From: Oscillospiraceae bacterium HV4-5-C5C | GTDB taxonomy: Bacteria > Bacillota > Clostridia > Saccharofermentanales > Fastidiosipilaceae | NCBI GenBank assembly: GCA_012034405.1 | Contig: JAAVLZ010000004.1 | Coordinates: 122,560-186,559 of the forward strand | Length of the DNA stretch: 64,000 bases | Direction of reading: 5' to 3' | In this document: piece by piece, positions 8,397 to 16,012 of the stretch | How positions within the stretch are numbered: the stretch's first letter is position 1 | Layout: the number at the start of each line of letters is the position of its first letter | Translations under genes and position numbers: made by a program | The notes under the pieces: model-generated | Seen by the model: only the letters and a program-made list of their open reading frames with translations | The model's database searches: none | Told to the model about the DNA's origin: nothing

Positions 8397-8425
8397 ATTA
8401 TACAAAGCGGCCCCCAGGCTGTCAA
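8397..8425 (-). promoter_or_regulatory. Sigma-A type promoter of the regulator-potABCD operon
   Basis: Read on the minus strand, TTGACA (8420-8425) is separated by exactly 17 bases from TATAAT (8397-8402). Both hexamers match the vegetative consensus perfectly. Transcription would start near 8390, about 60 bases before the regulator's ATG and just before the palindromic operator. Confidence 0.85.
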
Positions 8426-8666
8426 GATCACAAATGAAACAGTTTTCAGCCTGAACGCTGCTCTTTTCTTGCGGCTCCCGCGGGGTCTCTGGCCCTCAAC
8501 GGCGGCCAGCTGTGAAGGTCAGGGGTATTTCGTCTATATTTCGGCTAAAACGTCATGAAGTTTACATATAATTTCATATTTATCATACATTGTTATAAAC
8601 AAAAAGCGTAGTATTTTAATAAGGACAATTTCTGTCTGGCACAAAAATATATAGGAGGACATCGAA

Positions 8667-9020
8667 ATGCCTGATTTAGAGCATTACAAAAAGCTGGTTG
8701 AAAAGAAGCATTGGAAAAAACTGCAAGCTGCCTATGAAAAGAGCAATGAAGAGTCCCGTCCATTGATCCTGGAAGCCCTGGGCAGCGCGACGGCTGTTGA
8801 TGAGGTTTTGAATATCCTGATTAATGAAATTAATTTCCCGCTGAATGAGCAGACGCAGATTGCGGCCATCAACGCCCTGGGGGCGCTGGGCAGCCAGGCC
8901 GCCCGCGCCAAAGAGCATCTGACCCATCAGATGAATCAATTGGATGAAGCAGCCCACCCGGAGCTGGCCAAAGCGCTGCGCGCTGCTATGACAAAGCTGA
9001 AAAGCAATGATTTTGACTGA
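8667..9020 (+). CDS. Small HEAT-repeat-like protein of unknown function
   Basis: This 117-residue protein has no signal peptide or membrane segment. It is almost wholly helical, with paired helices reminiscent of HEAT or PBS-lyase repeats: RPLILEALGSATAVDEVLNI and TQIAAINALGALGSQAARAK. The second contains the A-I-N-A-L-G-A-L-G pattern common in HEAT repeats. A strong AGGAGG is 9 bases before the ATG, and the upstream 130 bases are AT-rich and likely hold its promoter, though no single -35/-10 pair stands out. It is monocistronic, facing the DOPA-dioxygenase-like gene. A scaffold role is only a guess. Confidence 0.75.
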   Translation: MPDLEHYKKLVEKKHWKKLQAAYEKSNEESRPLILEALGSATAVDEVLNILINEINFPLNEQTQIAAINALGALGSQAARAKEHLTHQMNQLDEAAHPELAKALRAAMTKLKSNDFD

Positions 9021-9035
9021 AGTCTGACTTCAGTG
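9017..9035. terminator. Hairpin between convergent genes
   Basis: ACTGAAGT and ACTTCAGT make an 8-base stem with a CTG loop between the HEAT-like gene's last codon and the last codons of the opposing gene. Neither side has a good T-run, so termination in either direction is uncertain. Confidence 0.4.
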
Positions 9036-9800
9036 CCATACATATGAGGTCATGCTCAGACTTCCCATGGTCAGATCCTCATTAAATATTTCCGGCTGCG
9101 CGTCAGTTCCGGCCGCTCCGGCCGCGATGAGCAGCGGGAAGAAGTGATCCGGCAATGGGACAGCTTGAGCTGCCCCCGGCAGGTTCTGCCAATTGCTTAG
9201 GCTTGATGGCTCCTGCTGTTGCAGCCGGTCTTTGACCGCCTGATCAAAAGCCTCCGCCCAGGGATAATATACGCCGGGGCGGTAATCTGCTGCCCGGAGA
9301 TTATGCACAACATTGCCGCTGCCGATGATTAAGACACCTGACTCCCGCAAAGGCGCCAGCTGCCGGCCCAGTTCAAGCTGCTGCTCAGCAGTTGCCTGGC
9401 GGTTCACACTCAGCTGGACCACCGGAATATCCGCCTCCGGATACATCCTCAGTAAAACAGAATAAGCCCCGTGGTCATAACCGCGCTGGCCGTCAAGGTG
9501 CAGCGGGACTGGAGCCAGCAGTGTTTCAGTCTGGTCAATCAAGCGTTTATCTGTTCTGGACGGATAGATTATCTGATAAATCTCCTCCGGGAAACCGTAC
9601 ATATCATAAATCATACCTGGCTGCTGCGCTGTCTGCAAATAAAGGCCCGGCGTAAACCAATGAGCTGAAATCATCAGGATCGCTCGGGGCCGCGGCAGCT
9701 GTTGCCCCAGTTCCAGCCATTTTTGAGTCCAGGAATTATCTTCAATCATATTCATGGGGCTGCCATGACCAATAAACGCGACCGCCTGACGATTCATCAT
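9030..9800 (-). CDS. Class III extradiol dioxygenase, 4,5-DOPA dioxygenase (YgiD/LigB) family
   Basis: Proteins of this family are cytoplasmic metal-dependent ring-cleaving dioxygenases. The 256-residue sequence opens AVAFIGHGSPMN, containing the metal-binding His, and has ISAHWFTPG, DHGAYSVLLRMYP, GSGNVVHNLR and the C-terminal MGSLSMTSYVWH, all family hallmarks. AAGGAAG precedes the tandem ATGATG start. Physiological substrates of bacterial YgiD proteins are poorly defined; an oxygen-dependent ring cleavage would be odd in a strict anaerobe, so its role here may differ. It appears to be a single-gene unit. Confidence 0.88.
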   Translation of the reverse strand: MMNRQAVAFIGHGSPMNMIEDNSWTQKWLELGQQLPRPRAILMISAHWFTPGLYLQTAQQPGMIYDMYGFPEEIYQIIYPSRTDKRLIDQTETLLAPVPLHLDGQRGYDHGAYSVLLRMYPEADIPVVQLSVNRQATAEQQLELGRQLAPLRESGVLIIGSGNVVHNLRAADYRPGVYYPWAEAFDQAVKDRLQQQEPSSLSNWQNLPGAAQAVPLPDHFFPLLIAAGAAGTDAQPEIFNEDLTMGSLSMTSYVWH

Positions 9801-9929
9801 CCTGCTTCCTTTCTGCCTGAGGCAAAGGAGCCATTGCTGCCTGCCTCAAGATCCGCGCCCCGGGCGGACCAGCGCCGGGGCTGCTGTTACTTCCACCTGT
9901 CAGATGTAATAACGGTCTGTGAGCTTATC

Positions 9930-9958
9930 TGGTCACCCCCGCCAGATTTGATTATACT
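9930..9958 (+). promoter_or_regulatory. Probable promoter of the fumarase genes
   Basis: TGGTCA (9930-9935) lies 17 bases before TATACT (9953-9958). The -35 is a partial match and the -10 a good one. The distance to the first fumarase ATG is about 70 bases. Confidence 0.5.
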
Positions 9959-10027
9959 GAACGGAAGTAAAATCTGTGACTGCCGGTCTGTCTCAGCTGC
10001 TGACAGTTATCTGAAAGGACCATCAAT

Positions 10028-10867
10028 ATGCGTGAAATTGCTGCCGCTGATATCACTGAAACCGTGAGGCGCCTGTGTCTGCAGGGTGCGGTCAGTCTGC
10101 CTCAGGATGTCTGTCAGGTGCTGAAAAAAGCTCGTGACGCGGAAGACTGGCCGCCGGCAAAGCAGATCCTGGATACTATTATAGACAATGATGAAATTGC
10201 TGCTGCCTCCTCTGTTCCCATTTGTCAGGATACCGGTATGGTTGTAGCCTGGCTGAAAGTCGGACAGGAAGTACATATAAATGGGGATCTGACCGCCGCG
10301 GTTGATGACGGCGTCAGACAAGCTTATACGCAGGGGTACCTGCGCCGCTCGGTCGTTTCAGATCCGCTTCGCCGCCATAACAGCGGCGATAACTGTCCTG
10401 CATTGCTGACCACAGAACTGGTGCCGGGAGACAGGGTAGAAATCAGCCTGTCCCTCAAAGGTTTTGGCAGCGAAAACATGAGTCAGCTTAAAATGCTCAA
10501 GCCCAGCGATGGCCGGCAGGGTGTGGTAAATTTTGTCCTGAATGCAGTTAAACAGGCCGGGCCTAACCCCTGTCCCCCGATTGTGATCGGCGTTGGAATC
10601 GGCGGCAGTTTTGATAAGGTCGCGCAATTAGCTAAAAAGGCCCTGCTGCGGGATCTGGATTCAGTCAATCCTGATCCCTATTATCGGGAACTGGAGCAAG
10701 ACTTACTCCGCCTGGTTAATCAGACCGGGATCGGCCCGCAGGGGCTGGGCGGCCGCACGACCGCGCTGGCGGTCATGGTGGAAACGTTCCCGACCCACAT
10801 AGCGGGGCTCCCCTGCGCCGTCAATATTAACTGTCATGTCAGCCGGCATTTGAAGGAGGTTCTTTGA
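10028..10867 (+). CDS. Class I fumarate hydratase, alpha subunit
   Basis: This is the N-terminal, [4Fe-4S]-binding subunit of the two-subunit class I fumarase/L-tartrate dehydratase family, which interconverts fumarate and malate. The candidate cluster cysteines are in VPICQDTGM, NSGDNCPA and PNPCPPIV, all at family positions, with IGVGIGGSFD and GPQGLGGRTTALAV also typical. At 279 residues the length is normal. AAAGGA precedes the ATG. The beta subunit starts one base after its stop. Tartrate dehydratase is an alternative, but the lack of tartrate genes makes fumarase more likely. Confidence 0.92.
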   Translation: MREIAAADITETVRRLCLQGAVSLPQDVCQVLKKARDAEDWPPAKQILDTIIDNDEIAAASSVPICQDTGMVVAWLKVGQEVHINGDLTAAVDDGVRQAYTQGYLRRSVVSDPLRRHNSGDNCPALLTTELVPGDRVEISLSLKGFGSENMSQLKMLKPSDGRQGVVNFVLNAVKQAGPNPCPPIVIGVGIGGSFDKVAQLAKKALLRDLDSVNPDPYYRELEQDLLRLVNQTGIGPQGLGGRTTALAVMVETFPTHIAGLPCAVNINCHVSRHLKEVL

Positions 10868-10868
10868 G

Positions 10869-11474
10869 ATGAAGCAGTTCATGCAGCTTGAAGCCGTAAA
10901 ACCCCGCAGCCTTAGCTGGCCCCTGAGTGCCACGGAATTAGCTGAGCTGCGGGCAGGTGAAGCAGTCTTACTCAGTGGAACGGCCTACACCGCGCGTGAC
11001 GCGGCTCATAAACGACTCGTGGAGGCTTTGGAAAAGGGGCAGGAACTGCCTTTCCCGATGGCCGGCAGCCTGATTTACTACGTAGGCCCCACCCCGGCAA
11101 AGCCCGGGCAGATTATCGGTTCAGCCGGCCCCACGACCAGCTATCGGATGGACGCCTATACGCCGCGTTTGCTGGCGGCCGGGCAGCGCGGCATGATTGG
11201 TAAGGGGCGGCGGAGTCCGGCGGTCATTGAAGCGCTGCGCCAATATGGAGCCGTCTATTTTGCCGCCATCGGAGGCGCCGGCGCCAAGCTGGCTCAGGCC
11301 ATCACCTCAGCGGAGACGATCTGTTATGAGGATTTAGGCACCGAGTCAGTCAAACGGCTGCAGCTGCATGATTTCCCCGCAATTGTGGTAATAGACAGCC
11401 TGGGCAATGATTGGTATGACCAGGGCCCGAAGGCTTATCTGGAAAGTCAAAATGATCTGGACACCCAGGATTAA
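10869..11474 (+). CDS. Class I fumarate hydratase, beta subunit
   Basis: This is the C-terminal swivelling domain of the split class I hydro-lyase. LSGTAYTARDAAHKRL, IIGSAGPTTSYRMD, MIGKGRRS and YFAAIGGAGAKLA are characteristic. The 201-residue length fits the beta subunits of clostridial fumarases. It is preceded by GAAGGAGG inside the end of the alpha gene, so the two are translated together. The complex would serve reductive or oxidative C4 metabolism in the cytoplasm. Confidence 0.92.
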   Translation: MKQFMQLEAVKPRSLSWPLSATELAELRAGEAVLLSGTAYTARDAAHKRLVEALEKGQELPFPMAGSLIYYVGPTPAKPGQIIGSAGPTTSYRMDAYTPRLLAAGQRGMIGKGRRSPAVIEALRQYGAVYFAAIGGAGAKLAQAITSAETICYEDLGTESVKRLQLHDFPAIVVIDSLGNDWYDQGPKAYLESQNDLDTQD

Positions 11475-11527
11475 ACCGCCCGGCGGCCCGTCTCTCTGGT
11501 TCAGCTGCGCTGTTTCAGGCTCCCGCC

Positions 11528-12376
11528 TTATAAAACCTTAGCCGCCATTAAAACGACCAGTAGTACTGCCAATACCAGCCGGTAATAGGCAAAGCCTCTC
11601 AATTTATGCTTATGCAAAAAAGCCATGAAAGCCCGGACCACCAGCAGCGCTACAATAAAGGCTACCAGAAAGCCCAGCAGTAAGGCGGTCACCTGCGACA
11701 ATGTAATACCTTTAAAGGAGAAGGTAAAGAGTTTGAGACCGGATGCGCCAAACATAATCGGTATAGCCAGAAAAAAGGAGTAGTCAGCGGCCAGCGGGGT
11801 GCTGAAGCCTGCCACCCAGCCGCCCATAATTGTGGCGGCCGAACGGGAAAAGCCGGGCCACAGGGACAGGCACTGCATTAAGCCGACCACCCAGGCCTGC
11901 CTGACCGTTATTTGCTGCATGTCCTGAGTCCAGTCACCTGCGGCCTTGCTGAGCGAACCTGAGTCGTGGCGCTTTTCCAGCCAAAGCATCAGAAGCGCGC
12001 CGATCACCAGGGCTATGGTCACCGTGGGTACGCTGAACAGGTAATCATCCAGATTCAGGACCTCATAAATCAGCCCCAGCACCACAGCAGGCACACAGCC
12101 GATAATCCAGACCAGGAAGAAATGCCGGCCGCTTTTTTCCCACCGGAACAGGGATTTAAGGCGGTCCCAGATACGGGGCCAGAACAGCAGCAGGACGGCT
12201 AATATGGCGCCTAGCTGGATCACCACGGAAAACATTTTCTCAAATTCATCATCCGGCAAGCCCAGCAGATGCTGGGTAATAATCAAGTGACCGGTTGAAG
12301 ATATGGGCAGGAATTCACTGAGGCCTTCCACAATTCCCATCACGATGGCTTTTATTACAAAGATAATGCCGTCCAT
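11528..12376 (-). CDS. uppP: Undecaprenyl-diphosphatase UppP (BacA family)
   Basis: UppP dephosphorylates undecaprenyl diphosphate at the membrane, recycling the carrier lipid for peptidoglycan and wall polymers, and can raise bacitracin resistance. The first conserved region is EGLSEFLPISSTGHL (residues 16-30) and the second is WPGFSRSAATIMGGW; both are diagnostic. Several hydrophobic segments follow, and the 282-residue length is normal. It is a single gene converging on the fumarase pair. Confidence 0.95.
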   Translation of the reverse strand: MDGIIFVIKAIVMGIVEGLSEFLPISSTGHLIITQHLLGLPDDEFEKMFSVVIQLGAILAVLLLFWPRIWDRLKSLFRWEKSGRHFFLVWIIGCVPAVVLGLIYEVLNLDDYLFSVPTVTIALVIGALLMLWLEKRHDSGSLSKAAGDWTQDMQQITVRQAWVVGLMQCLSLWPGFSRSAATIMGGWVAGFSTPLAADYSFFLAIPIMFGASGLKLFTFSFKGITLSQVTALLLGFLVAFIVALLVVRAFMAFLHKHKLRGFAYYRLVLAVLLVVLMAAKVL

Positions 12377-12454
12377 ATGTTGCCTCCTGAAAATCTCAGG
12401 TTCATTCTATGCGGCCTGAGGTCAGTTGGCAAGGCCTGGCTGGTCGAGATTAAT

Positions 12455-12482
12455 TTGTGATATTTTATCTTGTATATATAAT
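12455..12482 (+). promoter_or_regulatory. Probable promoter of nfnAB
   Basis: TTGTGA (12455-12460) is followed after 16 bases by a perfect TATAAT (12477-12482) within an AT-rich stretch. It implies a leader of roughly 120 bases before nfnA. Confidence 0.6.
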
Positions 12483-12484
12483 GT

Positions 12485-12520
12485 GTGTGAATTATTTGGC
12501 AAATTAAGTAATTTTCACAC
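12485..12520. promoter_or_regulatory. Imperfect inverted repeat in the nfnAB leader
   Basis: GTGTGAATTA at 12485-12494 mirrors TAATTTTCACAC at 12509-12520, with a 14-base centre and a two-base bulge. It sits at the predicted transcript start, so it could be an operator or the foot of a leader hairpin. It does not match the Rex consensus. Confidence 0.45.
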
Positions 12521-12611
12521 GATTAGTTCCGGGAGAAAGCTATTACTATGATACAATTAAACTGTTTGATAGGAATATCAACTTTCGTATCAAAAGGAAA
12601 GGAAATCTGCT

Positions 12612-13469
12612 ATGTTTCTAATTATGTCCAAAAGGCGGCTGAATGACGCTGTCACGATGATGGAAATTGAAGCGCCGCTGATCGCCCGTAAGGCTAGAGC
12701 CGGACAGTTTATCATATTCCGGCTGGATGAATTTGGAGAGCGCGTCCCGCTCACGATTGCCGATTCTGATGCTGAACGCGGATCGGTCACGATCATATTT
12801 CAGGCGGTGGGCAAAGCCACCCAATTGCTTTCGCAAAAAGAAGCCGGTGACTTTATCCTGGATTTTGTCGGTCCGCTGGGTAAGCCGTCTGAGCTGGAAG
12901 GTTATAAGCACGCCTGCGTGATTGGCGGCGGTGTCGGGAATGCGATAGCCTATCCTTCGGCTAAAGAACTGCACAATAATGGCGCTATAGTCGATATTAT
13001 TGCCGGTTTCCGCAGTAAGGATATCGTTATTCTTGAAGATGAGATGAAAGCGGTCTGCGATCACCTTTACATCACCACTGATGACGGCACCTACGGCGAA
13101 AAAGGCTTTGTAACGGATAAGCTAAAAAGCCTGATTGACGCCGGCAATCACTATGATCTGGTCATTGCCATCGGGCCGGTACCCATGATGAAGTTTGTCA
13201 GCAAAGTAACTGAGCAATACCATATAAAAACTTTGGTGAGTCTCAACCCCATCATGATTGACGGTACCGGTATGTGCGGCGGCTGCCGGGTCAAAGTCGG
13301 CGGCAAAACACGGTTTGCCTGTGTCGACGGTCCTGAATTTGACGGGCACGAGGTCGATTTTGATGAGCTTATGCTGCGGAATGCTTTTTATAAAGATCAG
13401 GAAAAAGCTGAATATGAAGAGACCTGCCGTATCGGCCGGGGCCCCGCTAAAGTGACCGGAAAGGAGTAA
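12612..13469 (+). CDS. nfnA: NfnA, NADH-dependent ferredoxin:NADP+ oxidoreductase small subunit
   Basis: NfnA is the FAD and [2Fe-2S] subunit of the electron-bifurcating transhydrogenase that couples NADPH, NAD+ and ferredoxin. The sequence has a ferredoxin-reductase-like FAD domain (ERVPLTIADSD), a nucleotide-binding motif CVIGGGVGNAIAYP and the C-terminal cluster motif GTGMCGGCRVKVGG...ACVDGPEFDGH. At 285 residues it matches the family, also annotated as sulfide dehydrogenase or dihydroorotate dehydrogenase electron-transfer subunit; pairing with the next gene decides for Nfn. AAAGGAAAGGA precedes the ATG. Confidence 0.92.
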   Translation: MFLIMSKRRLNDAVTMMEIEAPLIARKARAGQFIIFRLDEFGERVPLTIADSDAERGSVTIIFQAVGKATQLLSQKEAGDFILDFVGPLGKPSELEGYKHACVIGGGVGNAIAYPSAKELHNNGAIVDIIAGFRSKDIVILEDEMKAVCDHLYITTDDGTYGEKGFVTDKLKSLIDAGNHYDLVIAIGPVPMMKFVSKVTEQYHIKTLVSLNPIMIDGTGMCGGCRVKVGGKTRFACVDGPEFDGHEVDFDELMLRNAFYKDQEKAEYEETCRIGRGPAKVTGKE

Positions 13470-13474
13470 AGCTC

Positions 13475-14893
13475 ATGGCAATTAATACCAGTCTGAAAAA
13501 AGTTCCCATGCCGGCGCAGGATCCCCTGGTCCGGAATCATAACTTCAAAGAAGTAACCACGGGTTATACCCCTGAAATGGCTGTGGAGGAAGCCCGCCGT
13601 TGCCTTAACTGCAAGACGAAACCCTGCGTTGAAGGGTGCCCGGTTAATGTACATATCCCTGAGTTTATTCACTTGATCACGGAAGAAAAATTTGAAGAGG
13701 CGTTTCAGAAAATCACGGAAACCAACAGCCTGCCGGCAGTCTGCGGCCGGGTTTGTCCGCAGGAGTCCCAGTGTGAAGCCCGTTGTGTGCGCGGCAAAAA
13801 AGGCGAAGCGGTAGCCATCGGCCGACTTGAGCGTTTTGTGGCTGACTGGCACCGGGAGCACGCTTCCAGGCCGCCTGAAAAAGCCGTGACCAACGGCCAC
13901 AAGGTCGCCATTATCGGCTCCGGTCCTTCCGGTTTGAGTTGCGCGGCGGATCTGGCCAAAGCAGGCTATGATGTGACGATTTTTGAAGCCTTCCATACCG
14001 GCGGCGGGGTACTGGTTTACGGGATCCCTGAATTTCGTTTACCCAAGGCGATTGTTTCGGATGAAATCAATAACCTCAGGGCTATGGGAGTGAATCTGCA
14101 GACCGACATGGTCATCGGCCGTATTCTCTCTGTAGATGAACTGCTGGAGGATCTGAATTTTGATGCCGTTTATATCGGTTCAGGCGCCGGCCTGCCCTCT
14201 TTTATGGGGATTGAAGGTGAGGATCTGATTGGTGTTTATTCGGCCAATGAGTATCTGACCCGCTCCAACCTGATGAAAGCCTATAACATGGAGTACGCCA
14301 CCCCTATCCGCAAATCCAGGGCAGTTGCGGTAGTCGGCGGCGGCAACGTGGCCATGGACGCCGCGCGCACGGCCAAACGTCTGGGCGCGGAAAAAGTTTA
14401 TATTGTTTATCGCCGTTCTTTTGCGGAAATGCCCGCGCGCAAAGAAGAGGTGGAGCATGCTCAGGAAGAGCAGATTGAATTTCTGAACCTTGAAAACCCG
14501 GTCCGCATTATTGGTGATGAGCGCGGTCAGGTCAAGGGGATGGAAGTCATAAAGATGAAGCTGGGTGAACCGGATTCATCCGGGCGCAGACGGCCGGTAG
14601 CTATTCCCGGTTCCAATTATGAACTGGACGTTGATACGGTCATCGTGGCAATCGGTACCACGCCCAATCCCCTGCTCAAAAAGACGACTGAAGGTCTGGA
14701 AACCGACCGTTGGGGTTGTATTTACACCAAAGATAACGGCGCGACCAGCCGGGAGGGCGTATTTGCCGGTGGTGACGCGGTGACTGGCGCCGCGACGGTC
14801 ATCTTGGCCATGGGAGCCGGCAAAACAGCGGCGGCCTCAATTGATGCGTATATCAGGCATAAAAAGGCCGCTCTGTCCAGGACAGAGATCTAG
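13475..14893 (+). CDS. nfnB: NfnB, NADPH-binding large subunit (GltD-like)
   Basis: This 472-residue protein carries two N-terminal [4Fe-4S] cluster regions (CLNCKTKPCVEGCP and CGRVCPQESQCEARC), an FAD-binding VAIIGSGPSGLSCAADL and an NADPH-binding VAVVGGGNVAMDAARTAKRLG, as in glutamate synthase small subunits and NfnB. It starts 5 bases after nfnA with AAAGGAG upstream. With NfnA it bifurcates electrons between NAD+ and ferredoxin, which fits an anaerobe that also carries nitrogenase genes and a 2-oxoacid:ferredoxin oxidoreductase. A GltD role is less likely because no GltB large subunit is adjacent. Confidence 0.93.
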   Translation: MAINTSLKKVPMPAQDPLVRNHNFKEVTTGYTPEMAVEEARRCLNCKTKPCVEGCPVNVHIPEFIHLITEEKFEEAFQKITETNSLPAVCGRVCPQESQCEARCVRGKKGEAVAIGRLERFVADWHREHASRPPEKAVTNGHKVAIIGSGPSGLSCAADLAKAGYDVTIFEAFHTGGGVLVYGIPEFRLPKAIVSDEINNLRAMGVNLQTDMVIGRILSVDELLEDLNFDAVYIGSGAGLPSFMGIEGEDLIGVYSANEYLTRSNLMKAYNMEYATPIRKSRAVAVVGGGNVAMDAARTAKRLGAEKVYIVYRRSFAEMPARKEEVEHAQEEQIEFLNLENPVRIIGDERGQVKGMEVIKMKLGEPDSSGRRRPVAIPGSNYELDVDTVIVAIGTTPNPLLKKTTEGLETDRWGCIYTKDNGATSREGVFAGGDAVTGAATVILAMGAGKTAAASIDAYIRHKKAALSRTEI

Positions 14894-14919
14894 TTAAGGC
14901 AGCATCTGCCAAAATGGCC

Positions 14920-14969
14920 GGGAGCCGCGGTGGTCTGTTTATAGGCGCCTGCGGCTCTCATTATATTTC
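14920..14969 (+). terminator. Probable terminator after nfnAB
   Basis: GGGAGCCGC (14920-14928) pairs with GCGGCTCTC (14951-14959), with one G-U pair, and is followed by ATTATATTT. The loop of 22 bases is long but the stem is GC-rich. Confidence 0.55.
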
Positions 14970-14979
14970 CATCCGCCTG

Positions 14980-15009
14980 TTGGTATAAAGCGCGCAAATT
15001 CGTTATAAT
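14980..15009 (+). promoter_or_regulatory. Probable promoter of the aldo/keto reductase pair
   Basis: TTGGTA (14980-14985), an 18-base spacer and a perfect TATAAT (15004-15009) lie about 45 bases before the first reductase ATG. Confidence 0.6.
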
Positions 15010-15055
15010 GACAGGTATAGATACTTACCCTTTGACTGAAAGGAGTCTCCTGTTC

Positions 15056-15973
15056 ATGAAAACAATGCGTCTGGGTCGATCTGATCTGTTTGTGCCCCCG
15101 ATTGCGGTCGGGTGTATGCGTCTGAACCGCCTGAACTCGGCGGAAGCCACCTATTTTTTACACAGTGCTCTGGATTCAGGCCTCAATTTTTTTGATCATG
15201 CTGATATTTATGGCGATGGTACGTGTGAAGAGCAGTTTTCCCGTGCTATTCATATGTCAGATGATTTGAGAGAAAAAATCATCCTGCAATCCAAATGTGG
15301 CATCCGTTCAGGTTACTATGATTTTTCCAAAGAGCATATATGGGAAGCGGTTGACGGGATTTTACAGCGCTTACAGACCGATTATCTGGATGTGTTGCTG
15401 CTCCACCGCCCGGATGCCCTGATGGAACCGGAAGTTGTAGCCGAAGCCTTTGACCGCCTGCATGCCAGCGGGAAGGTTCGTTATTTTGGGGTTTCCAACC
15501 AAAAGCCCGCTCAGATTAAGCTGTTGCAGCAAAGTCTGAGACAGACGCTCATCGTAGATCAGCTGCAGTTAAGCTTGCCGCATGCCGGCCTGATTGCCAA
15601 TGGCCTTAATGTCAATATGCTGAATGCTGTATCCGCAGATCATGACGGCAGTATTTTGGATTTTTGCCGCTTGCAGCAGATCACGATCCAGGCCTGGTCA
15701 CCCCTGCAGTACGGGTTTTTTGAAGGTGTTTTTTTGGGAGCCGCCAAGTATAACCGGTTAAATCAGGTCATCCGGCGTCTGGCAGCCCAGTATCAGGTAC
15801 CGGACAGCAGTATTGCCCTGGCCTGGATACTGCGCCATCCGGCACACATCCAGCCGGTTACCGGCACCATGAATGTTGACCACTTAAAAGCCGCCCGCCT
15901 GGCAGCCGACCTGACGCTGACCCGTCCGGAATGGTATGAATTATACCAGGCGGCTGGTTTTGAGCTGCCTTGA
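15056..15973 (+). CDS. Aldo/keto reductase (YdhF-like)
   Basis: This is a cytoplasmic NAD(P)H-dependent oxidoreductase with the AKR TIM barrel. Catalytic residues are in place: Asp/Tyr in FFDHADIYGDG, Lys in LQSKCG and His in LLLHRPD. The C-terminal cofactor region QPVTGTMNVDHLKAA resembles E. coli YdhF. The ATG at 15056 is preferred over one 48 bases upstream because AAAGGAG lies 10 bases before it and the protein then opens KTMRLGRSDL, giving 305 residues. A second AKR gene follows 39 bases later. Substrate is unknown. Confidence 0.9.
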   Translation: MKTMRLGRSDLFVPPIAVGCMRLNRLNSAEATYFLHSALDSGLNFFDHADIYGDGTCEEQFSRAIHMSDDLREKIILQSKCGIRSGYYDFSKEHIWEAVDGILQRLQTDYLDVLLLHRPDALMEPEVVAEAFDRLHASGKVRYFGVSNQKPAQIKLLQQSLRQTLIVDQLQLSLPHAGLIANGLNVNMLNAVSADHDGSILDFCRLQQITIQAWSPLQYGFFEGVFLGAAKYNRLNQVIRRLAAQYQVPDSSIALAWILRHPAHIQPVTGTMNVDHLKAARLAADLTLTRPEWYELYQAAGFELP

Positions 15974-16012
15974 GTCTGTTGCCGGAGCTTGTGGCTCAGA
16001 AAGGATATGATT

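Noticed and set aside
8334..8558. 74-codon plus-strand frame before the HEAT-like gene
   Set aside because: It covers the regulator promoter and operator and lacks a ribosome site.
12618..13996. Minus-strand frames of 148 and 199 codons opposite nfnA and nfnB
   Set aside because: Both are antisense to well-supported genes and have no motifs.
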